Source: Acetobacteraceae bacterium
GTDB taxonomy: Bacteria; Pseudomonadota; Alphaproteobacteria; Acetobacterales; Acetobacteraceae
Direction: 5' to 3'
Assembly (NCBI GenBank): GCA_947455205.1
Contig: CANGNF010000007.1
Location: 1 to 64,000, forward strand
DNA: 64,000 bases
Shown here: piece after piece, positions 18,449 to 26,319 of the stretch
Position numbering within the stretch: position 1 is the stretch's first letter
Layout: every line of letters begins with the position of its first letter
Translations under genes and position numbers: made by a program
The notes under the pieces: generated by a model
The model's input: the letters and a program-made list of their open reading frames with translations, nothing else
Database searches by the model: none
Told to the model about the DNA's origin: nothing

Positions 18449-19209
18449 TCACCTACGACCTCAAGGGCAAGACGGCGCTGGTCACCGGCGGCGCCTCCGG
18501 CATCGGCCTGGCCTGCGTCACGCTGCTGGCGAAGTCCGGCGCCAAGGTGGCGATCAACCACCTGGCCGATGACGCCCGCGGGCTGGAGCAGGTGGAGCGC
18601 CTGACCAACATGGGCTTCGACGTCATCAGCGCCCCCGGCAATGTCGGCAAGGCCGGCGAGTGCGAGGCGATGGTCACCAAGGCCATCGCCGACCTCGGCC
18701 GGCTGGACTACCTGGTGAACAACGCGGGCACGCCGGGCACCATCACCACCGTGGCGCCGAAGGAGATGGATCGCATCACCGAGGAGCTGTTCGACGCGGT
18801 GGTCGAGGTCAACCTGAAGGGCGTGTTCCGCTGCACCAAGGCGGCGCAGGCGGCGCTGAAGGCCAGCCGTGGCGCGGTGGTCTCCACCGCCAGCATCAGC
18901 GGGTTCGACGCGGCGGGGTCGTCCATGGCCTATGGCGCCACCAAGGCCGGCGTCATCAGCCTGACCAAGAACTTCGCCCGTGCCCTGGGGCCGGAGGCCC
19001 GCGCCAACGCCATCGCCCCCGGCGCGGTGGACAGCACCTGGCAGATCCAGTGGACCAACGAGCAGCGCGCGGGGTCCATCGACAAGGCGCTGCTGAAGCG
19101 CCGCTGCACGCCCGAAGACCTGGCCGAGGTGGTGGTCTTCCTGCTGGCCGGCGCCGCCATGGTCACGGGCCAGACGGTGGTGGTGGATGGCGGGCTGACG
19201 CTGGCCTGA
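18445..19209 (+). CDS. Short-chain dehydrogenase/reductase (SDR)
   Basis: 254 aa classical SDR: cofactor motif TGGASGIG (14-21), NNAG (92-95), catalytic Ser150, Tyr163 and Lys167 (YGATK), and the C-terminal GQTVVVDGG. NAD(P)-dependent alcohol/ketone oxidoreductase of the FabG-like group. ATGA overlap with the 3-hydroxyacyl-CoA dehydrogenase. A hairpin follows its stop, so the M20 gene may be partly separated. Confidence 0.9.
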   Translation: MITYDLKGKTALVTGGASGIGLACVTLLAKSGAKVAINHLADDARGLEQVERLTNMGFDVISAPGNVGKAGECEAMVTKAIADLGRLDYLVNNAGTPGTITTVAPKEMDRITEELFDAVVEVNLKGVFRCTKAAQAALKASRGAVVSTASISGFDAAGSSMAYGATKAGVISLTKNFARALGPEARANAIAPGAVDSTWQIQWTNEQRAGSIDKALLKRRCTPEDLAEVVVFLLAGAAMVTGQTVVVDGGLTLA

Positions 19210-19236
19210 AGCGAGCCGGGGGGGCTGACGTGTCGC

Positions 19237-19259
19237 GCGGGGGCTGGCGAAGCCCCCGC
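19237..19259 (+). terminator. Hairpin between SDR and M20 genes
   Basis: A perfect 9-bp stem (GCGGGGGCT / AGCCCCCGC) with loop GGCGA is followed by CTTCT. It lies 27 bases after the SDR stop and 42 bases before the M20 start, so it may be a leaky terminator or an mRNA processing/stability element inside the operon. Confidence 0.5.
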
Positions 19260-19301
19260 CTTCTGCCGCAGGATGCTGCGCCGCAACACCGGAACCTGAC
19301 C

Positions 19302-20504
19302 ATGCCGCTGATCGACGCCGACCGCTTCCTGAAGGACCTCAACGAGCTCCGGCAGATCGGCAAGTACAAGACCGGCGTCCACCGCCCGACCTATTCGCCG
19401 GAGGACATGGAAAGTCGCCGCTGGCTGATGGAGCGCCTGGCCGAATGCGGGCTGGAGCCGAGCATCGACGGCATCGGCAACGTCTACGGTCGCCACAAGG
19501 GCAATGGCCCGCATCTGCTGGTCGGCAGCCATATCGAAACGCAGAACCAGGCGGGCTGGCTGGACGGCGCGCTGGGCGTCGTCGCCGGTGTTGCCCTGGC
19601 CCGCGCCGGGCTGCCGGTGGATGTCTGCGCCTTTGCCGACGAGGAAGGCCACTTTGAAGGTGGCTTCCTCGGCAGCCGCTCCATCATCGGCGAACTCACC
19701 GACGAAGAAATAGACCGCAGCCGCAGCCGCAACGACGGCACGCCGCTGCGCGATGCGCTCGCCGCCGCCGGCCTGGCCGGCAAGCCCCGCATGCAGTTGG
19801 AACCCGGCCGCCACAAGGGCTGCTTCGAGATGCATATCGAGCAGGGCACGCAGTTGGAGAATGCCGGCCTGCGCGTCGGCGTCGTGACGGGCATCGTCGC
19901 GATCTGGCAGTGGCACATCCGCTTCCAGGGCCAGCAGGACCACGCCGGCGGCACCACCATGGCGGAACGCAAGGACGCCGGCCTTTCCGCGGTGCGCCTG
20001 CTGGCCGCCATCGATGCCGAATTCCCGCGCATCTGCGGTCCGCGCAGCGTCTGGACCACCGGCCGCATCACGCTGGACCCTGGCGCCCCCAGCATCATCC
20101 CCGGCGTGGCGGAGGTGCTGTTCCAGTTCCGCGACGTGGAGGTCCCGGTGCTGGAGCGCATGGAGGAAGCCCTCCGCCGCCTGGTGGCCGAGAGCAACCG
20201 GCGCGAGAAATGCCCCGCCGTGCTGACCCAGATGAGCCGCGCCACCCCCGCGCTGTGCGACCCCGCGATGATGGCGGCGCTGGACGCGGCGGCCGAGCAG
20301 CACGCGCCAGGTGTCTGGCAACGCATGCCCAGCGGCGCCGGGCACGACGCGCAATACATCGCCAAGCGCATGCCGGTTTCCATGTTGTTCACCCCCAGCA
20401 TCGGCGGCATCAGCCACCACTGGGCCGAGGACACCAAGGAGGAAGACCTGGCGCTGGGCATCCAGGTGCTGGGGGACGCGGCGGCGCGCTTCCTGGCCAG
20501 CTAG
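19302..20504 (+). CDS. M20-family amidohydrolase (N-carbamoyl amino acid/allantoate amidohydrolase type)
   Basis: 400 aa Zn-dependent hydrolase of the HyuC/allantoate amidohydrolase group. Metal and catalytic residues: His77 in GSHIET, Asp88 in GWLDGALG, Glu114-Glu115 in FADEEG, His178 in EMHIEQG and a late His in GGISHH. The usual H-x-D is H-x-E here (Glu79), an odd substitution. Such enzymes cleave the N-carbamoyl or ureido group from products of hydantoin or purine degradation, so it fits with the two HyuAB pairs in the island. Start is the first ATG of the homologous region. Confidence 0.87.
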   Translation: MPLIDADRFLKDLNELRQIGKYKTGVHRPTYSPEDMESRRWLMERLAECGLEPSIDGIGNVYGRHKGNGPHLLVGSHIETQNQAGWLDGALGVVAGVALARAGLPVDVCAFADEEGHFEGGFLGSRSIIGELTDEEIDRSRSRNDGTPLRDALAAAGLAGKPRMQLEPGRHKGCFEMHIEQGTQLENAGLRVGVVTGIVAIWQWHIRFQGQQDHAGGTTMAERKDAGLSAVRLLAAIDAEFPRICGPRSVWTTGRITLDPGAPSIIPGVAEVLFQFRDVEVPVLERMEEALRRLVAESNRREKCPAVLTQMSRATPALCDPAMMAALDAAAEQHAPGVWQRMPSGAGHDAQYIAKRMPVSMLFTPSIGGISHHWAEDTKEEDLALGIQVLGDAAARFLAS

Positions 20505-20569
20505 GGAATCCTGCTGGAATCCCGCCCCGCGTGCTACAACATGCGGAACGACGCTGGGCGGGAACCACC

Positions 20570-21544
20570 ATGGGCAATACCGAAGTCGTTCTCATCGTGC
20601 TGGTGCTGCTGGCGGTCTTCACTGCCGCGAAGGGCATCCGCACCGTGCCACAGGGCCAGGTCTGGACGGTGGAGCGCTTCGGCCGCTTCACCAGCCTGTT
20701 GCAGCCGGGGCTGAACTTCATCGTCCCCTTCATGGACCAGATCGGCCGCCGCCTGAACGTGCAGGAGGTGGTGCTCGACATCCCCGAGCAATCCGTCATC
20801 ACCAAGGACAACGCCTCGGTCGCGGTGGACGGCATCGTCTATTACCGCGTCATGGACCCGGCCAAGGCGGCCTATGCGGTGCAGAACCTGCAACAGGCCC
20901 TCACCAGCCTGGCCATGACCAACATCCGCGCCGTGATCGGCGAGATGGACCTGGACAGCACGCTCTCCGGCCGTGAGCAGATCAACTCCTCCCTGCTCCG
21001 CATCCTGGATGGCGCGACCGAGCCCTGGGGCGTCAAGGTCAGCCGCGTGGAACTGCGCAAGGTGGAGCCGCCGGAGACCCTGGTGCGCGCGATGAACCTG
21101 CAGATGACCGCCGAGCGCGAGCGCCGCGCCAGCGTCATGCGGGCCGAGGGCGAGAAGCAGGCCCTGGTGCTGCAGGCCGAGGGCCGCCAGCAATCCGCCA
21201 TGCGCGACGCCGAGGCGCGGGAACGCCTGGCCGAAGCCGAGGCCAAGGCAACGCGGCTGGTGGCCGATGCCGCCGCCGGCGCCGGCGAGGCGGCGCTGCG
21301 CTACTTCATCAGCGATAAGTACGTCCGCGCCTTCGAGGCCCTGGCCGGAAATCCCAACTCCAAGCTGGTGGTGGTGCCGATGGAGGCCACCGCGCTGTTC
21401 GGCGGCATCTCCGCCGCGCTGGAGATGCTGAAGCCGCCGGGCGCCCCCGGCGCCGCGCCGCCCGCCTCGCGCCAGCCGATGCCGCCACCGCAGCCAGGGC
21501 CAGCCGCACCCTCCGGAGGGGGCTCCCCATGGACCCAGGGCTGA
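20570..21544 (+). CDS. SPFH/stomatin-family membrane protein (QmcA-like)
   Basis: 324 aa. N-terminal hydrophobic anchor (residues 5-22), SPFH/band 7 domain (VPQGQVWTVERFGRF to about 190), a charged alpha-helical coiled-coil with repeated RAEGEKQA-type heptads (200-245), and a Pro-rich tail. Such proteins assemble into ring-like scaffolds of membrane microdomains and are usually paired with NfeD. Here the NfeD gene overlaps its end by 16 bases. The reading start is the MGNTEVV methionine; the sequence upstream belongs to another gene. Confidence 0.9.
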   Translation: MGNTEVVLIVLVLLAVFTAAKGIRTVPQGQVWTVERFGRFTSLLQPGLNFIVPFMDQIGRRLNVQEVVLDIPEQSVITKDNASVAVDGIVYYRVMDPAKAAYAVQNLQQALTSLAMTNIRAVIGEMDLDSTLSGREQINSSLLRILDGATEPWGVKVSRVELRKVEPPETLVRAMNLQMTAERERRASVMRAEGEKQALVLQAEGRQQSAMRDAEARERLAEAEAKATRLVADAAAGAGEAALRYFISDKYVRAFEALAGNPNSKLVVVPMEATALFGGISAALEMLKPPGAPGAAPPASRQPMPPPQPGPAAPSGGGSPWTQG

Positions 21545-21957
21545 TCTGGGTCCTCGCCGGGCTACTGCTGCTGGGCGCCGAACTGGCGCTGCCCGGCATA
21601 TTCCTGCTCTGGGTCGGGCTGGCCGCCATCGGCACCGGGCTGGTGGTGCTGCTGGCGGTGCCTCCGTTCTGGCAGGTGGCCCTGGTGTTCCTGGCCTTCC
21701 TGGCTGCCGGCATCGGCCTGGCGGTGCGGTTGAAGCGCGCGCCGCAGGGCCATGCCACCCCCAATACGCCGGATGCCGGGCTGGTTGGCCGCCATGGCGT
21801 GCTGGTGGCGGCGGAAGGCCCGCAGCCCCGGGTCCGCATTGGCGACAGCGACTGGCCGGCCCGGCTGACCCGCCACGCCGCTGCCCACCCCGGCGAGGAA
21901 GTGCGGGTGGAGGCGGTGGACGGCACCACGCTGGTGGTCCGCCCGCTGACGCCGTGA
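21529..21957 (+). CDS. NfeD-like protein (short form)
   Basis: 142 aa: two or three membrane helices (WVLAGLLLLGAELALPG, then VALVFLAFLAAGIGLAV) followed by a C-terminal OB-fold (LVGRHGVLVAAEG to VVVRPLTP). The short NfeD type without the protease domain, the standard partner of stomatin/QmcA proteins. The start ATG lies inside the end of the stomatin gene, after a CTCCGGAGGGGG ribosome site. Confidence 0.88.
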   Translation: MDPGLIWVLAGLLLLGAELALPGIFLLWVGLAAIGTGLVVLLAVPPFWQVALVFLAFLAAGIGLAVRLKRAPQGHATPNTPDAGLVGRHGVLVAAEGPQPRVRIGDSDWPARLTRHAAAHPGEEVRVEAVDGTTLVVRPLTP

Positions 21958-22049
21958 GGGGGCGCCACCCCGCTGCTGCGCCCTGCCCACCACGGCGGCG
22001 ACTGCAACGAAGTGAAACCGCCCTTGAACCGCGGCGCCATGCAGGCAAC

Positions 22050-22379
22050 ATGCCCGGCATGGACAACTCTCCATCTGGCCACCCCCGCCGCCCGCCCGTG
22101 CTGGACATGACGCTGGACGGCCAATTCCGCACGGCGCCCGAAGCGCCGCGCCGCCGCACCTGGCTGGACCGGGCGCTGGGCAAGCTGGGCGGCGTGGCGC
22201 TGCTGCTGGCACTGGGCGCCGGCGGGCTGCTGCTGGCGGCGCTGGCGGTACTGGCCGTCGGCATCCTGCTGCCGGTGGTGCTGGTGGCCGGCCTGGTCGG
22301 CGCTGGCTCCCTGTACTGGAAGCTGCGCCGCGCCGGCATGGGTCGCCAGGGCCTGCGCTTCGTGGTGGTGCGCCGCTGA
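22050..22379 (+). CDS. Small membrane protein downstream of NfeD
   Basis: 109 aa, unrecognised. A hydrophilic N terminus (about 45 residues) precedes a long Ala/Leu/Val-rich hydrophobic stretch with room for two helices (GGVALLLALGAGGLLLAALAV, then ILLPVVLVAGLVGAG) and a basic tail. ATG at 22050 is used; ATG 22059 or a GTG at 21954 (GTGA overlap with nfeD) are possible. Likely part of the stomatin-NfeD operon. Confidence 0.65.
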   Translation: MPGMDNSPSGHPRRPPVLDMTLDGQFRTAPEAPRRRTWLDRALGKLGGVALLLALGAGGLLLAALAVLAVGILLPVVLVAGLVGAGSLYWKLRRAGMGRQGLRFVVVRR

Positions 22380-22714
22380 GCGCGCCACGCTTCGAGGTTG
22401 ATCCGAAGCGGCTCTATGAGGTTGGCGCCGACGGCATCCCGCGCACCGACAGCAGCGCGCCGCCGGCCTTCCTGTCCCATCGCCACCGGCTGCTGTTGGG
22501 CGTTTCCGCGCTGTCCGCCCTGCTGCTGCTGGCGTTGGTGGCGGGCAGCGTGCTGAGCCTGGCGCTGGGCTGGCGGCTGCTGGCCGCCGCCTTCGGCCTG
22601 CTGACGCTGCTGGCCAGCCCGCTGCTGCTGCTGGGGCCGGTGCAGGATTGGTGGCGCCACCGTCGCGGCCATCGGCGCCGGCACCTGACCAGGCCGGAGG
22701 GGTTTGGGCAGTAG
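22376..22714 (+). CDS. Small two-helix membrane protein with apparent CTG start
   Basis: About 112 aa, unrecognised. Coding character is clear well upstream of the first conventional start (TTG at 22496): the frame reads PRFEVDPKRLYEVGADGIPR with third positions rich in G and C, and runs back to a CTG at 22376 that overlaps the preceding stop as CTGA. The second half holds two hydrophobic helices and a basic WWRHRRGHRRRH tail. Either CTG initiates, as for the zinc permease at 32310, or the protein begins at 22496 and loses a conserved-looking domain. Fourth gene of the stomatin unit. Confidence 0.6.
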   Translation: MSAPRFEVDPKRLYEVGADGIPRTDSSAPPAFLSHRHRLLLGVSALSALLLLALVAGSVLSLALGWRLLAAAFGLLTLLASPLLLLGPVQDWWRHRRGHRRRHLTRPEGFGQ

Positions 22715-22730
22715 CGCTGACCGGGCGGCG

Positions 22731-23246
22731 TCAGCCCAGCGCGCCCTCGTGCCGCAGCAGCCATTCCTTGCGCGCCAGCCCGCCGGCATAGCCGGTCAGC
22801 GCGCCGCTGGCGCCGACCAGCCGATGGCAGGGCACCACGATGCTCAGCGGATTCGCCCCGTTGGCCGCGCCCACCGCGCGCACCGCCGCCGGCCGGCCCA
22901 GCCGCGCCGCCAGCGCGCCGTAGGTCAATGTCCGTCCAGGCGGAATATCCCCCAGGGCCACCCACACCGCCCGCTGGAACGCGGTGCCCGCCGTGGCCCA
23001 GGGCAACCCCGCCAGCGCCGCGACATCGCCGGAGAAATAGGCGGCGAATCCCGCCCGCACCGCCGCCGGCACCGCGCCCGTCACCGGCGCCAGCGCGCCG
23101 TAGTGCAGCCGCAGCAGCCGGCGCATCCGGTCCTCGAAGTCGTGGAAGTCGGCGGCGCGCAGCACGCCGGCCTGGTCGGTCACCAGCAGCATACCGCCCA
23201 GGGGCGACTCGATCCGCCCCAGCAGCAGCCGCTCAGGCGGCGGCAT
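22731..23246 (-). CDS. ogt: Methylated-DNA-[protein]-cysteine S-methyltransferase
   Basis: Suicide repair enzyme that removes O6-methylguanine adducts. 171 aa with the acceptor Cys140 in VVPCHRLVG (PCHR 139-142), the helix-turn-helix block GTAFQRAVWVALGDIPPGRTLTYGALA split around residues 87-113, and GYAGGLARKEWLL at the C terminus. The ATG at 23246 lies inside the end of the upstream LLM gene (14-base overlap), so the two are co-transcribed. Confidence 0.92.
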   Translation of the reverse strand: MPPPERLLLGRIESPLGGMLLVTDQAGVLRAADFHDFEDRMRRLLRLHYGALAPVTGAVPAAVRAGFAAYFSGDVAALAGLPWATAGTAFQRAVWVALGDIPPGRTLTYGALAARLGRPAAVRAVGAANGANPLSIVVPCHRLVGASGALTGYAGGLARKEWLLRHEGALG

Positions 23247-24276
23247 CGGCCATGGCTTGCTGGCGCAGGCCAAACACCTCGGCCAGCAACTCGTAGCTGC
23301 GCAGCCGGGCAGCCGGCTCATGGGTGGCGGTCAGCACGGCGACCTCGGCCGCGCCGTGGCGGGCCGCCAGCGCCTCCAGCTTGGCCTTCACCTGCTCCGG
23401 CGCGCCGACCAGGGCCTTGGCCCTCATCCGCTCGACATGCGCCCGCTCATGCTCCGAATACGGGTAGGCCTCGGCCTCCTCGATGCTCGGCAGCGGCACG
23501 TATTGCCCCTTGTCGCGCATCAGCCGCGACAGCGCGCGGGACTGGAAGACGCGCCAGGCCTCGGCCTCGGTATCCGCGGTCAGCGCGAAGACCGCCAGCG
23601 CGCCATGCGGCTGCGCCAGGCGGCCGGGCTGGTCCGGGTGCGGGCGGAAACCTTCGCGATAGACCTCCATCGCCTGCTCGCTGCCCTGGTCCGAGATGAA
23701 GTGCGCGAAGCAGTAGGGCAGGCCGAAATACCCCGCCACCTGCGCGCCGTAGTCGGAACTGCCGAGCACCCAGACCTCCGGCCTGGTCTCCACCCGCGGG
23801 CTGGCGCGCACGGCGCGGAACGGGTGGTTCTCCGGCAGGCCGTCGCCCAGCCAGCCCAGCAGATCGCGCACCATGCTGGGGAATTGCTCGGCCGCCTCGT
23901 TGGCGCGGGGGTTCAGGGCAAAGGCGGTGCGGCCATCGCTGCCCGGCGCCCGGCCCAGCCCCAGGTCGATCCGTCCGGGCGCGATCGCCTCGGCCACGCG
24001 GAACTGCTCGGCCACCTTCAGGCTGGAATAATGCGGCAGCATCACCCCGGCGGTGCCGATCCGAATCCGCCGAGTGGTCGCGGCAATGGCCGCCACCAGC
24101 ATCTCCGGCGCGCTGCCGGCGTGGCTTTCGCTGTTGTGGTGCTCGGCCAGCCAGTAGCGGTGGAAGCCCCATTCATCCGCCAGCCGGGCGGCCGCCAGCG
24201 TGTTGCTGATCGCTTCCGCCGGGCCATGGCCGGTGGCGATGCTGGATTGATCCAGGATGGACAGGCTGAGCGGCAT
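23233..24276 (-). CDS. LLM-class flavin-dependent oxidoreductase (luciferase-like)
   Basis: 347 aa, bacterial luciferase-like TIM barrel of the MsnO8/YwcH group, with LSILDQSSIATG at the start, YWLAEHHNSESHAGSAPE (about 45-62) and LGLGRAPGSDGRTAFAL. Uses reduced FMN supplied by a separate reductase; substrate unknown. The start at 24276 is the first Met of the conserved region; its promoter region carries two adjacent palindromes and is shared with the divergent DUF1761 gene. Confidence 0.88.
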   Translation of the reverse strand: MPLSLSILDQSSIATGHGPAEAISNTLAAARLADEWGFHRYWLAEHHNSESHAGSAPEMLVAAIAATTRRIRIGTAGVMLPHYSSLKVAEQFRVAEAIAPGRIDLGLGRAPGSDGRTAFALNPRANEAAEQFPSMVRDLLGWLGDGLPENHPFRAVRASPRVETRPEVWVLGSSDYGAQVAGYFGLPYCFAHFISDQGSEQAMEVYREGFRPHPDQPGRLAQPHGALAVFALTADTEAEAWRVFQSRALSRLMRDKGQYVPLPSIEEAEAYPYSEHERAHVERMRAKALVGAPEQVKAKLEALAARHGAAEVAVLTATHEPAARLRSYELLAEVFGLRQQAMADAAA

Positions 24277-24377
24277 GGGGCGACCTCCGGCCGGCCAATC
24301 TAACGCCGAAGCGACGCGGGCGGTATCCGGCATGCCGAGCCGGCAGAGGCCGGCGCGCGGGGGGCGGTGCCCATTTT

Positions 24378-24407
24378 TTGACCGTGTTTCGTAGAGAAAC
24401 CTGCAAT
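24378..24407 (+). promoter_or_regulatory. Predicted promoter for the DUF1761 gene
   Basis: TTGACC at 24378-24383 and TGCAAT at 24402-24407, spaced 18 bases, resemble sigma-70 -35 and -10 elements. They sit in an AT-richer patch of an otherwise GC-rich divergent region, and both palindromes overlap the spacer and the -10. Confidence 0.45.
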
Positions 24408-24415
24408 CATTGCAG
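24386..24415. promoter_or_regulatory. Two abutting perfect inverted repeats (operator candidates)
   Basis: GTTTC-GTAGA-GAAAC (24386-24400) is followed without a gap by CTGCAAT-C-ATTGCAG (24401-24415). Both are perfect 15-bp palindromes centred in the divergent region between the LLM monooxygenase (minus) and the DUF1761 gene (plus). The arrangement fits one or two repressors covering the -10 region. No cognate regulator is adjacent. Confidence 0.6.
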
Positions 24416-24468
24416 CTAATGGTTGTTACGCAGCCTGGCCGGCGAGTCGTGGCCCGGAGACGTTGCCG

Positions 24469-24942
24469 ATGCTCGATTTCCAGATTCGCTGGACCGAGAT
24501 TTTGCTGGTGGCGCTGGCGCGCAACCTGCTGGGCCTGGCGTGGTACTCGCCGCTGCTGTTCGGGCCGGCCTGGGCGCGGCACCTGGGTTGCAGCCAGCAG
24601 GCCATGCGGCAACGGCTGCTGCGCGTGCTGCCGCTGGAATATGCTTGCAGTTGCATCATCGCCTTCGTGCTGGCGCAGGTGCTCAACTTCTCCGGCGCCA
24701 TCGACTGGGTCATGGGCGTGGTCGTCGGCTTCCTAATGTGGGCCGGCTTCATCGCCGCGGCCACGCCCAACCAGGTGCTGTATGCCCGGCGCCCGGTCGT
24801 GGTGTATTTCATCGACAGCGGCTTCCACCTGGCCAGCCTGCTGGGCATGGGCGTGCTGATTGCCACCTGGCGGTGGGACAGCGCGCTGCGTGCCGCCTGG
24901 GATGACGCGATGCGGATGGTGCTAGCCGGGCTGCCCCAGTAG
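24469..24942 (+). CDS. DUF1761-family membrane protein
   Basis: 157 aa, four hydrophobic helices. The family signature NLLGLAWYSPLLFGPAWAR sits in helix 1, and TPNQVLYARRPVVVYFIDSGFHL after helix 3. Function unknown in the family. ATG at 24469 preferred over TTG at 24463. Its last 21 bases overlap the end of the convergent DUF445 gene. Confidence 0.85.
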   Translation: MLDFQIRWTEILLVALARNLLGLAWYSPLLFGPAWARHLGCSQQAMRQRLLRVLPLEYACSCIIAFVLAQVLNFSGAIDWVMGVVVGFLMWAGFIAAATPNQVLYARRPVVVYFIDSGFHLASLLGMGVLIATWRWDSALRAAWDDAMRMVLAGLPQ

Positions 24943-26211
24943 CGCGCCCAGCGCGAACAGCAGGCCGCCGACCAGCGCCCCCACCAGCGTGCCGTTCATC
25001 CGCACGTATTGCAGGTCGCGCCCCACCCGAAGTTCGATCTTGTCGGTCACTTCCCGCGCGTCCCAACTGGCGACCACGCCGGCGATGAACTGCGACAACT
25101 GGCCGCGCGCCGCCGGCAGCACCGGCACCAGCATGGCCTCGGCGGCGCGGTTGAGCCGCTCGCGCGCTGCCTCGTCGCGGGCCAGCAACTCCCCGGCATT
25201 GGCGAAGGCGCCTTCCAGCAGGGCCACGGTGCGGCCGCGGGGGTTGCGGGCATCGGCCTCCAGCGCCGTCCGCAGCCGGTCCCACACATCGCCCAGCCAG
25301 GCGGCCACGGTGGGGTGCGAAACCGCCTGGGCCAGCGCCCGGCCCACCGCGGCGGCGCGGTCAGGGTCGGTCTCCAGCCGCTCGATCTCGGCCCGCAGCC
25401 AGGTCTCGAAGGCGCTGCGCAGGTCGCTGTCGTTCAGCTCCATCCGGCCCAGCTCGCCATTCACCGCGGCCAGCAGGCGCTTGGCCACGGTGGCGCCGGC
25501 CAGCCAGCCGACGATGGCACCGCCCTCGGCCCGCACCCGCGCGGCGATGGCGTCCTTCAGCTGCTCCTCCTTGGCGGCCAGCACCAGCTTCAGCTGGGCG
25601 ATGGCCAGGTCGAACACCTCCTGGTGGCGGCCGCCTTCCACCAGGGCGCGCAGCGCGCGGGCGGCCAGGCGGGCGCCGGCAGGGCCGCCGGCCAGGCGGG
25701 GCAGCAGCCGGGCCAGCAGCCGCCGGGCGCGGCCATCCTCCAGGCTGGCGAGGATGCGGGGCAGGGTGCTGGCCAGCGCCCGCGCGGCGGGGCGGGAGGC
25801 CACCGGGTCCGCCATGAAGGCGCCGATGATCCCGGCGACATCCAGCCGGGCCAGCACGCGGCGGACCTCGGCCTCGGTGAAGACATGGTTGGCGACGAAG
25901 CGGCCGAGGCCCTGACCCAGCCGCTCCTTCTGCCGGGGAATGATGGCGGTGTGCGGAATCGGCAGGCCCAGCGGCCGGCGGAACAGCGCCGTTACCGCGA
26001 ACCAGTCCGCCAGGCCGCCGACCAGGCCGGCGGTGGCGCTGGCGTGCAGCAGCCGGGTGCCGAAGCCGGGCGGCAGCCAATAGCTGCCGACCACCAGGGC
26101 CGCCATGCCGCCGAGCAGCCCGGTGGCGATGGCCCGGTGCCGCGCCAGCGCCTGGCGCAGCGGGGCCTCCGGGTCCGGAGGGGAGGGGAGCGAGGCGGGG
26201 TCAAGCGGCAT
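24922..26211 (-). CDS. DUF445-family membrane protein (YjiN-like)
   Basis: 429 aa. Hydrophobic helix near 30-50, the hallmark GLVGGLADWFAVTALFRRPL and IPHTAIIPRQKERLGQGLG (about 65-105), a long Ala/Arg-rich helical middle, and a C-terminal hydrophobic anchor (GTLVGALVGGLLFALGALLG). The family is widespread, membrane-anchored and uncharacterised. ATG at 26211 is used rather than TTG 26220. The start is about 108 bases downstream of the pyrophosphatase stop on the same strand. Confidence 0.88.
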   Translation of the reverse strand: MPLDPASLPSPPDPEAPLRQALARHRAIATGLLGGMAALVVGSYWLPPGFGTRLLHASATAGLVGGLADWFAVTALFRRPLGLPIPHTAIIPRQKERLGQGLGRFVANHVFTEAEVRRVLARLDVAGIIGAFMADPVASRPAARALASTLPRILASLEDGRARRLLARLLPRLAGGPAGARLAARALRALVEGGRHQEVFDLAIAQLKLVLAAKEEQLKDAIAARVRAEGGAIVGWLAGATVAKRLLAAVNGELGRMELNDSDLRSAFETWLRAEIERLETDPDRAAAVGRALAQAVSHPTVAAWLGDVWDRLRTALEADARNPRGRTVALLEGAFANAGELLARDEAARERLNRAAEAMLVPVLPAARGQLSQFIAGVVASWDAREVTDKIELRVGRDLQYVRMNGTLVGALVGGLLFALGALLGQPG

Positions 26212-26319
26212 CGCCTGCAAGGTAGGCAGCCGGACGCCCGGCTGCGAGGCCCCCGCGGCGTGATCCGTGGGGACGGACGACCCCGTGGCCGCCCGCGCCG
26301 CTGCCTCGCCGGCCAGGTG

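Noticed and set aside
20534..22789. A 751-codon open frame on the minus strand over the stomatin/NfeD genes
   Set aside because: Low-complexity Arg/Ala/Pro/Gln sequence with no motif; the plus-strand genes have clear homology, start sites and overlaps.
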